A stretch of DNA of 64,000 nucleotides from Rubrivivax sp. (GCA_027484825.1 JAIXSE010000016.1:1-64000), one strand, 5' to 3'; shown: positions 34,734 through 44,131, counted from the first letter of the stretch. The notes: a model not told the origin generated them from the sequence alone. Program-made: numbers and translations.

Positions 34734-35072
34734 ATGATCGAGTTACCCCAGAGTGGGCCCATTCCGCTGGACGCTACCCCCGATGCGGAGGCCCGCGTCA
34801 AAGTACAGGCGACCGACGCCGCCGTGAAGTTCGAGGCGTTCTTCATCAAGCAGATGATCAGTCAGATGCGCGCCGGCACCCGCGCCCTCGCCGATGAGGA
34901 CAGCGCCGACAGCAAACGAGTGAACCAGGACATGCTGGACCTGGCCGACGGACTGGTCGCCGATGCCATGGCCCAGCAACGAGCCTTCGGCATCGCCGAC
35001 CTGATGCTCAAACAGGTGCTGCCGCATTTAAGTGAAAGCCCCGCCGCGTCGCCTTCTCAGAAGGAGCCGTGA
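34734..35072 (+). CDS. flgJ: FlgJ rod-cap domain protein (N-terminal half only)
   Basis: A 112-residue protein equal to the rod-scaffold domain of FlgJ (VKFEAFFIKQMISQMRAGTR; DMLDLADGLVADAMAQQRAF). Start at 34734 follows GGAGG. No muramidase or glucosaminidase domain follows; the flagellar glucosaminidase is encoded separately at 26427-27290. It stands in the normal flgJ slot between flgI and flgK. Confidence 0.9.
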   Translation: MIELPQSGPIPLDATPDAEARVKVQATDAAVKFEAFFIKQMISQMRAGTRALADEDSADSKRVNQDMLDLADGLVADAMAQQRAFGIADLMLKQVLPHLSESPAASPSQKEP

Positions 35073-35143
35073 AATCAAGGACCAACCCCCTTGATCGGCA
35101 CTGACTCCCCTGGTTTTTCCTTCAACTGCCACCCCTACACGCC

Positions 35144-36511
35144 ATGAGCATCATCCTGAATGGTCTGACCGGTGCATTGGCCGCCCAGGCCGCCCTGAAT
35201 GCCACCAGCCAGAACGTCGCCAACGCGATGACGCCCGGCTATACCCGCCAAGGCGTGCTGCTGGGTTCGCTGCAGACGCCGCAAGGCGGCTCCGGCGTGC
35301 AGGTGTCGTCCCTGCTGCGGTTTTCGGATGGCTACAAGAATCTGCAGTTGTGGCAGGCCACCAGCAATCTCGGGCAGTACAAGTCCGGGCAGGCCTATCT
35401 GACGCAGCTGGAACAGGTGATGTCGGATGACACGGCCAACCTGAATGAGGGCATTGACCAGTTCTTTGCGGCACTGAACGCCGCCAGCGTTCAGCCGGAG
35501 TCCGGCCCGCTGCGGGAAGCCGTCATCACCGCAGCTGACGGGCTGGTCAAGCGCTTCGACAGCCTGCAGCAGCTGTTTGCCAATCAGCAGACCGCCATCG
35601 CGTCCCAACGGGACGGGGTGGTCGGCCAAGTCAATACGCTCACCCAGGACATCGCGCTGCTGAACAAGCAAATCGCCGCCGGTCGTAGCGCCGGGGTGAA
35701 CGACGCCGGCCTGCAAGACGCCCGGGACGAGAAGATCAAGGCACTGTCCGAGCTGGTCCAGCTGCAAGTGGTGGATACGCCCGATGGCGCCAAAAGCATT
35801 TCCCTCAAGGGCGGTCAGCCGCTGGTCGTCGGCGCCGACGCCGCCACGCTGATGACCGATGGCCCCGATCAGCTCAAAGTGGTGTTCGCCAGCACCCAGT
35901 TCACCTTCTCCGATGTCGGCCTGGGTGGTCAGCTCGGCGGGCTGGCTGACTTGCAGAAGCAGGTATTGACCCCCATGGCCACCACCGTGTCCGAGCTGGC
36001 GCTCGGGCTGGGCAATGCCTTCAATACGCAGCTGGCCGGCGGCTTCGCACCACCCGCCGCCACCCCAGGTCAGCCCCTGTTCGACACCAGCAATGGCCGG
36101 CTCAAGCTGACCGGGCTGTCCGCCGCGAACCTGGCGTTCTCCAGCAGCCCGACCGTCAGCGGCGACAGCGGCAACCTCACCGCCCTGGTCGGTCTCAAGA
36201 ACAAGACGCTGACCATGACCACCTTCGATACGAAGGGCGCCGCCATCGGCACCAGCAATGTGGTGCTGGGTGATGTGTTCACGCAGTTGGTGGGCAAGCT
36301 CGGTGTGGCCAGCAGCCTGAATCAAGCCTCCCAGACGACTGCCACGACAGTGCGGGACCAGGCGGAGGAGAACTGGAAGTCCAGCAGCGGCGTCAATACC
36401 GACGAGGAAGCCATCAGCCTGATGCAATACCAGCAGATGTATCAGGCCAACATGAAGGTGGTGGCCGTGGCCAATCAGTTGTTTGACAGCACCCTGGCCA
36501 TGCTGGGTTGA
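35144..36511 (+). CDS. flgK: FlgK, hook-filament junction protein 1
   Basis: A 455-residue hook-associated protein. N-terminal NGLTGALAAQAALNATSQNV with VANAMTPGYTRQ and the C-terminal helix SLMQYQQMYQANMKVVAVAN are FlgK signatures; the middle has the coiled-coil block QTAIASQRDGVVGQVNTLTQ. It is at the short end of the FlgK range. Confidence 0.96.
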   Translation: MSIILNGLTGALAAQAALNATSQNVANAMTPGYTRQGVLLGSLQTPQGGSGVQVSSLLRFSDGYKNLQLWQATSNLGQYKSGQAYLTQLEQVMSDDTANLNEGIDQFFAALNAASVQPESGPLREAVITAADGLVKRFDSLQQLFANQQTAIASQRDGVVGQVNTLTQDIALLNKQIAAGRSAGVNDAGLQDARDEKIKALSELVQLQVVDTPDGAKSISLKGGQPLVVGADAATLMTDGPDQLKVVFASTQFTFSDVGLGGQLGGLADLQKQVLTPMATTVSELALGLGNAFNTQLAGGFAPPAATPGQPLFDTSNGRLKLTGLSAANLAFSSSPTVSGDSGNLTALVGLKNKTLTMTTFDTKGAAIGTSNVVLGDVFTQLVGKLGVASSLNQASQTTATTVRDQAEENWKSSSGVNTDEEAISLMQYQQMYQANMKVVAVANQLFDSTLAMLG

Positions 36512-36525
36512 TCCGGGAGCTCATC

Positions 36526-37410
36526 ATGCGCATTGCCAGCAATCAATATCAAACGACGATGAACAGCGCGCTGCAGGCCGCCAACGAAGGCCTGACGCAT
36601 GTGATGCAGCAGATGGCGTCCGGCCAGCGCGTGCTCAAGCCGTCCGACGACAGCATCGCCACGCTGCGCCTGTCCCGCCTTTCGCGCGAGGAAGCTTCGC
36701 TCACCCAGTATCGGGACAACATCGGCGCCCTCAAGAGCCGCCTCAAGACCAGCGAAGTGACGCTGGACAGCATCAAGGACGACCTGCAAGCCACCCGCGA
36801 CCTGCTGGTCTGGGCCGCCGACGCCGGCAATACCGGCGATGACCTGAACGCCATGTCCGGCTCGCTCAAGACCCTGCATGACAGCCTGCTGTATCTGGCC
36901 AACAGCAAGAATGCCGAAGGCCGCTATCTGTTCTCCGGTACCGCCAGCGATCAGCCGACGGTGGACGCCGCCTACGCTTTCCAGGGCAGCCTGCAGACGC
37001 AGCAAGTGGCCGTGGCCGACACCATGACCGTGCCGGCCAACGTGACGCTGGAGACCATGGGCGGCTTCCTGCAGCAGCTCAATGCGCTCACCGGCCAGCT
37101 CGCCACCCCCGGTGTGACCGCCGAAGGCGCCCATGCCAATGTCACCGCCATGATCACGGCGCTGGACCAGACGCTCAATTCGGTGTCCGGCAAGATCGGC
37201 CAGCTCGGCGGTCGCCAGAACATCCTGGAGACGCTGGACAGCAACCACGCTTCGGTGAGCCTGTCGAATCAGCAGGCCGCCCTGGACATCGGACAGATCG
37301 ACTACGGCGAAGCCGCCACCCGACTCAACAGCTACACGCTCGCCTTGCAAGCCACCCAGAAGGCCTATGCCAAGGTCAGTGCACTGAGCCTGTTCGACGC
37401 CATTTCCTGA
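36526..37410 (+). CDS. flgL: FlgL, hook-filament junction protein 3
   Basis: A 294-residue protein with the flagellin-like N-terminus MRIASNQYQTTMNSALQAAN, the conserved KPSDDSIATLRLSRL, GRYLFSGTASDQP and a C-terminal flagellin-type helix. The start at 36526 follows GGGAG; an in-frame TTG at 36508 overlaps the flgK stop. FlgL is flagellin-like but lacks the long central domain and is not the missing flagellin. Confidence 0.95.
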   Translation: MRIASNQYQTTMNSALQAANEGLTHVMQQMASGQRVLKPSDDSIATLRLSRLSREEASLTQYRDNIGALKSRLKTSEVTLDSIKDDLQATRDLLVWAADAGNTGDDLNAMSGSLKTLHDSLLYLANSKNAEGRYLFSGTASDQPTVDAAYAFQGSLQTQQVAVADTMTVPANVTLETMGGFLQQLNALTGQLATPGVTAEGAHANVTAMITALDQTLNSVSGKIGQLGGRQNILETLDSNHASVSLSNQQAALDIGQIDYGEAATRLNSYTLALQATQKAYAKVSALSLFDAIS

Positions 37411-37426
37411 CGCACGACACACCGCC

Positions 37427-38605
37427 ATGGCTTCCCTGCTTGCCCCCGCCACCCCCTCCCTCCTGCCGCGCAGCACGGCCGGCAGCGGCGCCGCGGCGGT
37501 GGCCGGCGCCTCAGCACCGTCCCAGGCCCTGGCGGGTTCGGGCGGATTCGCAGCGTCGGCGGGTGCATTGCAGCCGGGTGAGTTCCGTCTCGGCACGCCT
37601 GGCCTGACCAGCACGCCGGACGCGACTGCTGCCCAGAGCGCTTCCGGTGTGATCGAGCGTTCGGAGGCGGATCCGTCCCTTGCACTGAGGGCCGATGCCG
37701 AGTTGCCCGTCTCGCGGCAACCCGGACAGCAGCAGCGGCTGGGCCGTCTGCAGCAGGGGCTAGATTATCTGGACCGTCTGGCCGCATCCGTTCAGCAGAT
37801 CAAGAATGGCTTGAGCGACACACTGGCCCGCCGCGCGGCGCCATCGGACAACCTGAATCAGCAGGTCGAGCAACTGCGTCAGCTGTGGTCGCAGCGCGCT
37901 GAGGCGTCTGGGGGGCGGGTGGATGCACAGCTCCAGGCGGCCGACGGACCGGACGCCAACGCCCGGCAACGCTTCAAGTTGCGCGGCCTGGATCTGACCG
38001 TGCTTCAGCAGGGGGGCCGGGAGACCCTGCGCCTGCAGTTGCCCGGGCAGGCCGTGCCGCAGGGCGAAGGCACCAGCAGCAAACCGGTCCAACTGGCCGT
38101 GACGCTGCAGGGCGAGGGCACCCAGGAACAGTTGAATGTGCTGGCCAAGGCCCTGGCCCCGGCCGGGCTGGAGGTGCTGGTGCAGGGGCAGGACATCGTC
38201 TTCCAGATGTCCGAAGCCCAGTGGCCAGCGCTTCGGGACGGCCTGACGGTGCGCGGGGAAGGCAAGCGCTTCCCCAGCGGACAACCGGTGCGGGCCATGC
38301 TGGAGCCGGCCCCGGAAGCCCTGCAACCGCAGCGCTGGAACCTGCAGGACGTCAAAGGTCAGCGCGAGGCGCTGGGCCAATTGCTGCAGGCTGAGCCCCG
38401 GCTGGCCCAGGCGCGGCAGACGCTGGGCCAGCAGTGGCAGCAGACCGTCAAGCCCGTGGTCACCAACGCTGACGAGGCCAAGGACCTGGTCAGCGACATC
38501 ACCAGCAGCATGAAGACGCTGGACTTTCAGTCGCTCGGGGCGCTGCTGCCGGCGGTGCAGGGGCTGCACCGCCAGCGGGTGCAGCAGCTGCTCACCCCGC
38601 GCTGA
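37427..38605 (+). CDS. Unrecognised protein at the end of the flagellar operon
   Basis: A 392-residue protein I do not recognise. Residues 1-100 are Ala/Gly/Ser/Pro-rich and look disordered; about 100-155 is a helical coiled-coil-like segment (RLGRLQQGLDYLDRLAASVQ); about 185-300 is a beta-rich domain (FKLRGLDLTVLQQGGRETLR; AKALAPAGLEVLVQGQDIVF); the last 80 residues are helical. It starts 16 bases after flgL in the same direction, so it is most likely co-transcribed with flgK-flgL. Lateral clusters elsewhere have accessory hook-associated genes (lafW) near this position, but I cannot show that this is one. There is no signal peptide. Confidence 0.7.
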   Translation: MASLLAPATPSLLPRSTAGSGAAAVAGASAPSQALAGSGGFAASAGALQPGEFRLGTPGLTSTPDATAAQSASGVIERSEADPSLALRADAELPVSRQPGQQQRLGRLQQGLDYLDRLAASVQQIKNGLSDTLARRAAPSDNLNQQVEQLRQLWSQRAEASGGRVDAQLQAADGPDANARQRFKLRGLDLTVLQQGGRETLRLQLPGQAVPQGEGTSSKPVQLAVTLQGEGTQEQLNVLAKALAPAGLEVLVQGQDIVFQMSEAQWPALRDGLTVRGEGKRFPSGQPVRAMLEPAPEALQPQRWNLQDVKGQREALGQLLQAEPRLAQARQTLGQQWQQTVKPVVTNADEAKDLVSDITSSMKTLDFQSLGALLPAVQGLHRQRVQQLLTPR

Positions 38606-40336
38606 TCAAAGCTCCGCCGCCAGATCGTTCATCTGATAGCCGAAGCAAACGGCGGTTTGCTTCGTCGGGCTCTGCCACAAGGGCAGGGCGGCCAGCGTGA
38701 GCGGCGAGGACTCGCGGCAATCCCCGCGTTGGACTGAAGCCAGGCTGTGATCGGGGCTGCGCAGCCGAGTCAGCATGTCCACAGTGTTCTGCGCAGAGAA
38801 CAGGCCGTCGTTGCTTGGGTGATACATCACAACTTTGGTCTGGGGGGACACAAAGCGCTGAGGGGTCCGCACCAGGCCGTTCACCCGCCATTGGGCCCGC
38901 AGCTCGTTGAAGCGCCCCTCCTTGTAGCCGGAGAGGAAGCTGGGCAGCACTTGGCGCTGTGCATCCACAACTTCCGTGCTCCAGGGGGAAAAGTCCTGGT
39001 AGTCGATCAGACCACTGAGCGACCCCATGATCAGTTCGGGAAGCGCCGAGAGTTCCGTGTGGGTGGCGTAGGCGTTGCGCGGCTCCCCCGCCATTGCAAG
39101 GATGCCGCCCTCAAAGCTGCGTGCCACATCAAACGGGCTGGACAAGGTGCTCATCAGCTTCACCGTGCCCTCGGTGCTCAGGTAAGGCAGGGACGCCATG
39201 GCGGTATAACCGCCCGAGCCATCGCCCACGACACGAATGTCCTTCCCGATCGTGGCCCCATAGGTCTGCTGGATGTGTTCACGAACGGCCAGCAGCATTT
39301 CGCGGACTTGCGTGCCGTTGTGGTGAAGAACCAGGTAAGGGGGATCGCCGTGATGTCCCTTGTCAGACAGGCCATCCAGGTCCGGCGCAATGAAGATGTG
39401 TCCCTTGCCGGCCGCGAGCAAGCCGGTCAGCAACTGGCGCTGGGCCGCCGTAGACGGGCCCATGGGGTCACTGTCCAGGCTGTTGTGGAGTCCAATCACG
39501 ACGGGCATGTTGGAATAGTCCAGCGCGGAGCCGTCCGGCTGCACGGGTAGCACCATCAAGCCGCTGAGTTGCAAGGCTTGTTCCGCGATGGTCTCAAATC
39601 GCAGCGTCTGGATGCGCGCCGCATAGCGAGCAGCGGGGTTGGACAAATGAGGCAGTTCCGCGGGCATGAGGTCGCGCAGCGCTTTCGCCTTTGTGGAACG
39701 GTCCTCGGTCATTGCGATGGACCAAGCTTCCAGAAGGCCATTGATTTCGGATGGCTGGATCAGCGCGGATTCAGGGACTGCCCACCGCTTGGCGGGTGTG
39801 TCCACGGCTTCGATAGGGCGTCCGGCCCGGCGGTCAATGGCCGGTAGGACGCTCACCTCCTGCTCGCCCCAAAGGACCCGATAGGATTGGCCCGGTACCA
39901 GCTCACGCTCCGGCCGCAGGGTGATGCGGCCGACTACGCCCCCATCGGGGTGAGCCACTTCGCTCTGGACCACCACCTGCGTGGCCACCGGCTGACCCTG
40001 CGCATCCGTCATCCTGAGCGAACTGCAGGCGCCAGGGGCGGGGCCGGTGTAGATGAGGGTCGGCTCAGGGTTGATCACCACCGATGAGCCGAGACGCGGG
40101 CGAAACGACGTCACCGCGCAGGGCCGGTCTGAGGGAGTGATCGGATCCAGGTCCAGGGTCGGGGCCAGGGCGGATGCATCCCCAGGGGGCGCTTCGCCGC
40201 CACCGCCACCGCCGCAGCCGGCCAGTGCCAACAGCAGTCCGGCGAGTAGGACCGGGTGAGGGACGGGGCGCCGCGTGCCAACTGCCAGGGTGCCAACGGA
40301 GGGCGGGGGACGTAGAAGCAGGGAGGTCAGTCTCAT
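38606..40336 (-). CDS. Alpha/beta-hydrolase-fold lipoprotein, paralogue with displaced nucleophile
   Basis: A 576-residue lipoprotein; I use the ATG at 40336, which gives a signal peptide ending in lipobox LAGC followed by a glycine run. An N-terminal domain (about 50-160) precedes an alpha/beta-hydrolase region (about 240-570) with MPVVIGLHNSLDSDP and a C-terminal YHPSNDGLFSAQNT containing the likely acid residue. It is a clear paralogue of the next gene (40515-42242). Where that copy has the elbow G-S-S-Q-G, this one reads G-D-G-S-G, moving the only serine one residue along. Its stop codon abuts the stop of the gene at 37427. Substrate unknown; lipase/esterase-like exported protein. Confidence 0.78.
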   Translation of the reverse strand: MRLTSLLLRPPPSVGTLAVGTRRPVPHPVLLAGLLLALAGCGGGGGGEAPPGDASALAPTLDLDPITPSDRPCAVTSFRPRLGSSVVINPEPTLIYTGPAPGACSSLRMTDAQGQPVATQVVVQSEVAHPDGGVVGRITLRPERELVPGQSYRVLWGEQEVSVLPAIDRRAGRPIEAVDTPAKRWAVPESALIQPSEINGLLEAWSIAMTEDRSTKAKALRDLMPAELPHLSNPAARYAARIQTLRFETIAEQALQLSGLMVLPVQPDGSALDYSNMPVVIGLHNSLDSDPMGPSTAAQRQLLTGLLAAGKGHIFIAPDLDGLSDKGHHGDPPYLVLHHNGTQVREMLLAVREHIQQTYGATIGKDIRVVGDGSGGYTAMASLPYLSTEGTVKLMSTLSSPFDVARSFEGGILAMAGEPRNAYATHTELSALPELIMGSLSGLIDYQDFSPWSTEVVDAQRQVLPSFLSGYKEGRFNELRAQWRVNGLVRTPQRFVSPQTKVVMYHPSNDGLFSAQNTVDMLTRLRSPDHSLASVQRGDCRESSPLTLAALPLWQSPTKQTAVCFGYQMNDLAAEL

Positions 40337-40514
40337 GGTGAAAGATGGGAACGCTTGATGAAAGTGCGTCATCGTCGATGGGGCGACCCTTCCTCTCAAT
40401 GCCACACTTTCATGCAGTTCGGCCTGCTGTTCACAAGTCGAAGTCAGCGCTTTTCCTCGTAGGTGGGGCTATTCCATGGAGGCGGCTCTGCAGATCAAGG
40501 CAGATCAGGGCTCA

Positions 40515-42242
40515 TCAAAGCTCCCCAACCAGATCGTTGTACTGGTAGGCCGCGCAAACCGTGTGCGTCTTGAGCGGACTGTTGGAGAGCTTGAGCACCA
40601 GCGTGCTCAGCGCCGACTTCTCCCGGCAATCCCCTTGATCGACCGAGCCGAGTGCACTGCCGCCCCCACGCAGGCGGGTGAGCATGTCCGCCGTGTTCTG
40701 CGCCGGTACCAGGGCGTCGGTGCCGAAGTGATACATCACCACCTTGGCCTGCGGCGCGTCATAACGCTGCGAGGTGCTGGCCATGCTGTTGGCCCGCCAA
40801 TGGGCTCGCCAGGTGTTGAAGCGGCCGGCCTTGTAGTCCGCCAGGAATGCCGCCTGCAGCTTGCCACTGGCGTCAAACACCTGGCCCGGGTCGTAGTCCA
40901 GATGCTGGTAGACCTTGAGCGCGTCCAGTGACGCCTTCAGCCGCTGCGGTGCGAGGTCCAGGTTCTCGTGGACGGCGTAAGCATCACGGGCGTCACCGGC
41001 CAGGGCCAGAATCGCGCCGTTGAAAGTGCGGTCCACATCAAACGGACCGGACAGCGTGCTCACCAGCTTCACTGTGGACAGCGGCGTCAGGTAGGGCAGG
41101 GCAGCCATCACCGAGTGACCGCCCTGGGACGATCCGACGATGCGCAGGTCTTGGGAGGCGGTAGCCCCGTATTGCTGCCGCAGGTGGGTGCGCAGGGCCA
41201 GCAGCATGTCGCGCGTCTGGGCGCCGGTGTCCCGGGACACCAGATACGCCTGCTCCTGCTGGGCGGTGTCGCCGATGCCGATCAGGTCCGGCGCGATGAC
41301 GATGTGGCCTTTGCCCGCTCCCAGCAAGGCCACCACCAACTGGATCTGGCGGGCGGAGGATGGGGCCGCAGCCGTGCTGTCCTGGGCGCCGTGCTGGCTG
41401 ATGAGCACCGGCAGGGTGGCGTAGTCCGGTGCGCTGCCGTCCGGCTGCACCGGCAGCACCATCAGTCCGCTCAGCGTGACCGCCTGGCCGTCCGGCAGCG
41501 TGCTGGTGTAGGTCATGGCCTGGATGCGGGCCGCGTATCGGGCGTCAGGACGGGCGAGCTTGGGCAGCTCAATGCTCAGCGCCTCTTCCACCAGCTTGGC
41601 GACGGTTTCGTTGCCGTCCACCAGGTCCAGCGCCAGCGCCTCCAGCATGTGGTTGATCTCCGCCGGCTGGATGATGACCGACGCCGGAAGCCCCTTCATG
41701 GCCGCAGCGCGGTCCGTCACCGAGACCGGCTGGCCGGCCCGGCCACTGCCGGTGCTGAAGCTGAACAGCGGTTCATCGCCGCGCCAGACGCTGTAGCGCG
41801 TCGCGGCGGCGAGATCGGTCAGGGGTTGCAGGGTTTGGGTGCCCACCACACCGCCGTCCGGATGGGCGGCTTCGCTGGCGACCAGCGGGCGGGTGGGAAC
41901 GGTGTTGCCCTCGCTGTCGGTCAGGCGGATGCCGCAGGCGCCGGCTGCAGGGCCGGTGTAGAGGACGGTCGGCTCGATGTTGATCTGGACATTCGTCGCC
42001 CCGGAGGCCGGGCTGGCGGCCATGACCGCGCAAGGGCGGCTGGACGGCACGATGACGTCGGTCTGGGTGGGCGGCGGTGGGGCTGAAGACCCTCCGCAAG
42101 CGCTCAGCAGCAGCAGCGCCACTGTTGCACACAGAGAACCCAGGGAGAGTCGGGCGGGCCGCGCCGTTGCGCAAGCAAGTGACGAGGGCGATGAGCGAGC
42201 GGTGCATGCAAGGCGGACACTGCACGCCTCCAGACGGTGCAT
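40515..42242 (-). CDS. Alpha/beta-hydrolase-fold lipoprotein with intact GSSQG elbow
   Basis: A 575-residue exported lipoprotein (start chosen at the ATG at 42242; lipobox LLSAC at about residue 50, after a long N-region, so a later start is possible). The hydrolase part includes LPVLISQHGAQDSTA, the nucleophile elbow VGSSQGGHS (Ser about 372) and YHFGTDALVPAQNT with the likely catalytic Asp. It resembles large secreted esterase/lipase proteins; substrate unknown. It lies upstream of its paralogue in the same direction and their 3' ends are still very similar at DNA level, evidence of tandem duplication. Confidence 0.8.
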   Translation of the reverse strand: MHRLEACSVRLACTARSSPSSLACATARPARLSLGSLCATVALLLLSACGGSSAPPPPTQTDVIVPSSRPCAVMAASPASGATNVQINIEPTVLYTGPAAGACGIRLTDSEGNTVPTRPLVASEAAHPDGGVVGTQTLQPLTDLAAATRYSVWRGDEPLFSFSTGSGRAGQPVSVTDRAAAMKGLPASVIIQPAEINHMLEALALDLVDGNETVAKLVEEALSIELPKLARPDARYAARIQAMTYTSTLPDGQAVTLSGLMVLPVQPDGSAPDYATLPVLISQHGAQDSTAAAPSSARQIQLVVALLGAGKGHIVIAPDLIGIGDTAQQEQAYLVSRDTGAQTRDMLLALRTHLRQQYGATASQDLRIVGSSQGGHSVMAALPYLTPLSTVKLVSTLSGPFDVDRTFNGAILALAGDARDAYAVHENLDLAPQRLKASLDALKVYQHLDYDPGQVFDASGKLQAAFLADYKAGRFNTWRAHWRANSMASTSQRYDAPQAKVVMYHFGTDALVPAQNTADMLTRLRGGGSALGSVDQGDCREKSALSTLVLKLSNSPLKTHTVCAAYQYNDLVGEL

Positions 42243-42467
42243 GAAGGGGATGAAGGGCATGAAGCAAGGTGAGGTTGTGGGGCTCTGCATCGTCGTGGCG
42301 GCAGCCCGGCGCCTCAATCACACACTTGTTTGCAAGCCATCCGGCCAGCTGCAAGGCTTTGTCACGAATGCCCCCTCAACCGGGGTCGAGCCCCAGGCCG
42401 ACGACTCCCCTCAACCGAACGGTCCGAAATCCTGAGGAAGCGCCCACCTTCGGTAGACTCCCGGCCG

Positions 42468-43265
42468 ATGAATGCGAAGGTCCCCACTCCCTTGACAACC
42501 CCTGACCCCGCCCCCTTCCCAGCGAGGGAGCCAGCCGGTGAGCCCGCGGACGCCACGCCCCGCTACGCTCGCCTGGATGCGCTGCGGGGGCTGGCCATGG
42601 TGTGGATGACGGTCTTCCATTTCTGCTTCGACCTGGCCTTCTACCGCCTCATCCACCAGGATTTCTATCGCGACCCGTTCTGGACCTGGCAACGCAGCGC
42701 CATCGTCAGCCTGTTCCTGCTGTGCGCCGGCATGGGCCAAGCCGTGGCGCTGGCCCAGGGCCAGACCGCCGAGCGCTTCTGGCGCCGCTGGGGGCAGATC
42801 ATGTTCTGCGCACTGCTGGTGTCGGTCGGCTCCTGGTGGATGTTCCCCCGCTCGTTCATCAGCTTTGGCGTGCTCCACGGCATGGCCCTGATGCTGATCA
42901 TGGTGCGCTTCGGCTTCTCGCGGCTGTCGAACCGCTGGCTGGTGCTGCTGGGCCTGGTGGCGGTGCTGCTGCCGCTGTGGGTCGCTCATCCCTTCTTTGA
43001 CGCTCGCACCACGAACTGGATGGGCCTGGTCACCCGCAAACCGCTGACCGAAGACTACGTGCCCATCCTGCCCTGGCTGGGCCCGATGCTCTGGGGCTGC
43101 GTGCTGATGCGCACCCGGGCGGTGCAGTCGCTGCTGCAAAAGCCGTTGCCGCGCATCCTGAAGCCGCTGGGCGTGCTGGGGCAGTGGTCGCTGTCCTACT
43201 ACATGCTGCACCAACCGGTGTTGATCGGCGCCCTGTTGGGGGGGAAGGCGCTGGGCTGGTTCTGA
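42468..43265 (+). CDS. DUF1624/HGSNAT-type membrane protein
   Basis: A 265-residue inner-membrane protein with about seven hydrophobic segments. The beginning of the family is clear: [20 protein letters not shown] followed by [10 protein letters not shown], and the C-terminal [18 protein letters not shown]. These belong to the heparan-alpha-glucosaminide N-acetyltransferase-like catalytic family (DUF1624), which probably transfers acyl groups across the membrane; bacterial substrates are unknown. Start at 42468 is followed by a 35-residue Pro-rich cytoplasmic leader. It may be co-transcribed with rlmB, 19 bases downstream. Confidence 0.85.
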   Translation: MNAKVPTPLTTPDPAPFPAREPAGEPADATPRYARLDALRGLAMVWMTVFHFCFDLAFYRLIHQDFYRDPFWTWQRSAIVSLFLLCAGMGQAVALAQGQTAERFWRRWGQIMFCALLVSVGSWWMFPRSFISFGVLHGMALMLIMVRFGFSRLSNRWLVLLGLVAVLLPLWVAHPFFDARTTNWMGLVTRKPLTEDYVPILPWLGPMLWGCVLMRTRAVQSLLQKPLPRILKPLGVLGQWSLSYYMLHQPVLIGALLGGKALGWF

Positions 43266-43284
43266 GACCGGCGACAATCGGGCC

Positions 43285-44073
43285 ATGAGCGCATCCAGAC
43301 AATCCAAGGCCGGTGGCCAAGACGCCCCGGCGGCCGGCGGCAAGACGCAGATCCTGTTCGGCTTCCACGCCATCACCGTCCGCCTGAAGACGTCTCCGGA
43401 CTCGGTCCATGAGATTCTTTTCGACGCCACCCGCAAAGACCAGCGCATGCGCGGCTTCCTCGAAAAAGCCGAAGCCGCCGGCGCCCGTCTGGTGGAAAGC
43501 GATGACGAGCGCCTGCTCAAGCTCTGCGGCACCCACCGCCATCAGGGCGTGGTGGCGCGGGTCAAGCCGGTGGCGCAGCACCATTCCCTGGATGACGTGC
43601 TGGACGGCGTGGAAGGCCCGCCGCTGCTGCTGGTGCTGGACGGCGTGACCGACCCGCACAACCTCGGTGCCTGCCTGCGCGTGGCGGACGGTGCCGGCGC
43701 CCATGCGGTGGTCGCCCCCAAGGACCATGCGGTCGGCCTGAATGCCACCGTGGCCAAGGTGGCCAGCGGCGCGGCCGAGACGGTGCCCTACCTGATGGTG
43801 ACCAACCTGGCCCGCACCCTGAACGAGCTCAAGGAGCGGGACATCTGGGTGATCGGCACGTCCGACCAGGCCGACAAGACGCTGTACGACCTGGACCTGA
43901 CCGGTCCGGTGGCGCTGGTGCTGGGCGCGGAAGGCCCTGGCATGCGGCAACTCACCGCCAAGACCTGCGACGAGCTGGTGCGCATCCCCATGCAGGGGGC
44001 GGTGGAAAGCCTGAATGTGTCGGTGGCGGCTGGCGTCTGTCTGTACGAGGCCTTGCGCCAGCGCAAGCCCTGA
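43285..44073 (+). CDS. rlmB: RlmB, 23S rRNA Gm2251 2'-O-methyltransferase
   Basis: A 262-residue SPOUT-family enzyme. The substrate-binding N-domain ([20 protein letters not shown]) and the three SPOUT motifs are present: [26 protein letters not shown] and [20 protein letters not shown]. It methylates G2251 in the peptidyl-tRNA loop using S-adenosylmethionine. The N-terminus is about 15 residues longer than the E. coli protein. Confidence 0.94.
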   Translation: MSASRQSKAGGQDAPAAGGKTQILFGFHAITVRLKTSPDSVHEILFDATRKDQRMRGFLEKAEAAGARLVESDDERLLKLCGTHRHQGVVARVKPVAQHHSLDDVLDGVEGPPLLLVLDGVTDPHNLGACLRVADGAGAHAVVAPKDHAVGLNATVAKVASGAAETVPYLMVTNLARTLNELKERDIWVIGTSDQADKTLYDLDLTGPVALVLGAEGPGMRQLTAKTCDELVRIPMQGAVESLNVSVAAGVCLYEALRQRKP

Positions 44074-44125
44074 GCCTCGGACTGAGCGTCGGACTGAGGG
44101 GACGGCCCGGCATGATCTTTGCGGG

Positions 44126-44131
44126 GATAAT
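44126..44131 (+). promoter_or_regulatory. Possible -10 element upstream of upp
   Basis: GATAAT, 62 bases before the upp ATG, is a near-consensus -10 hexamer. No good -35 is found at 16-18 bases upstream, so this is a tentative call. Confidence 0.25.

Noticed and set aside
36526-37410. Considered as the missing flagellin
   Set aside because: Flagellin-like ends are present but order after flgK, length and the KPSDDSIATLRLSRL region fit FlgL.
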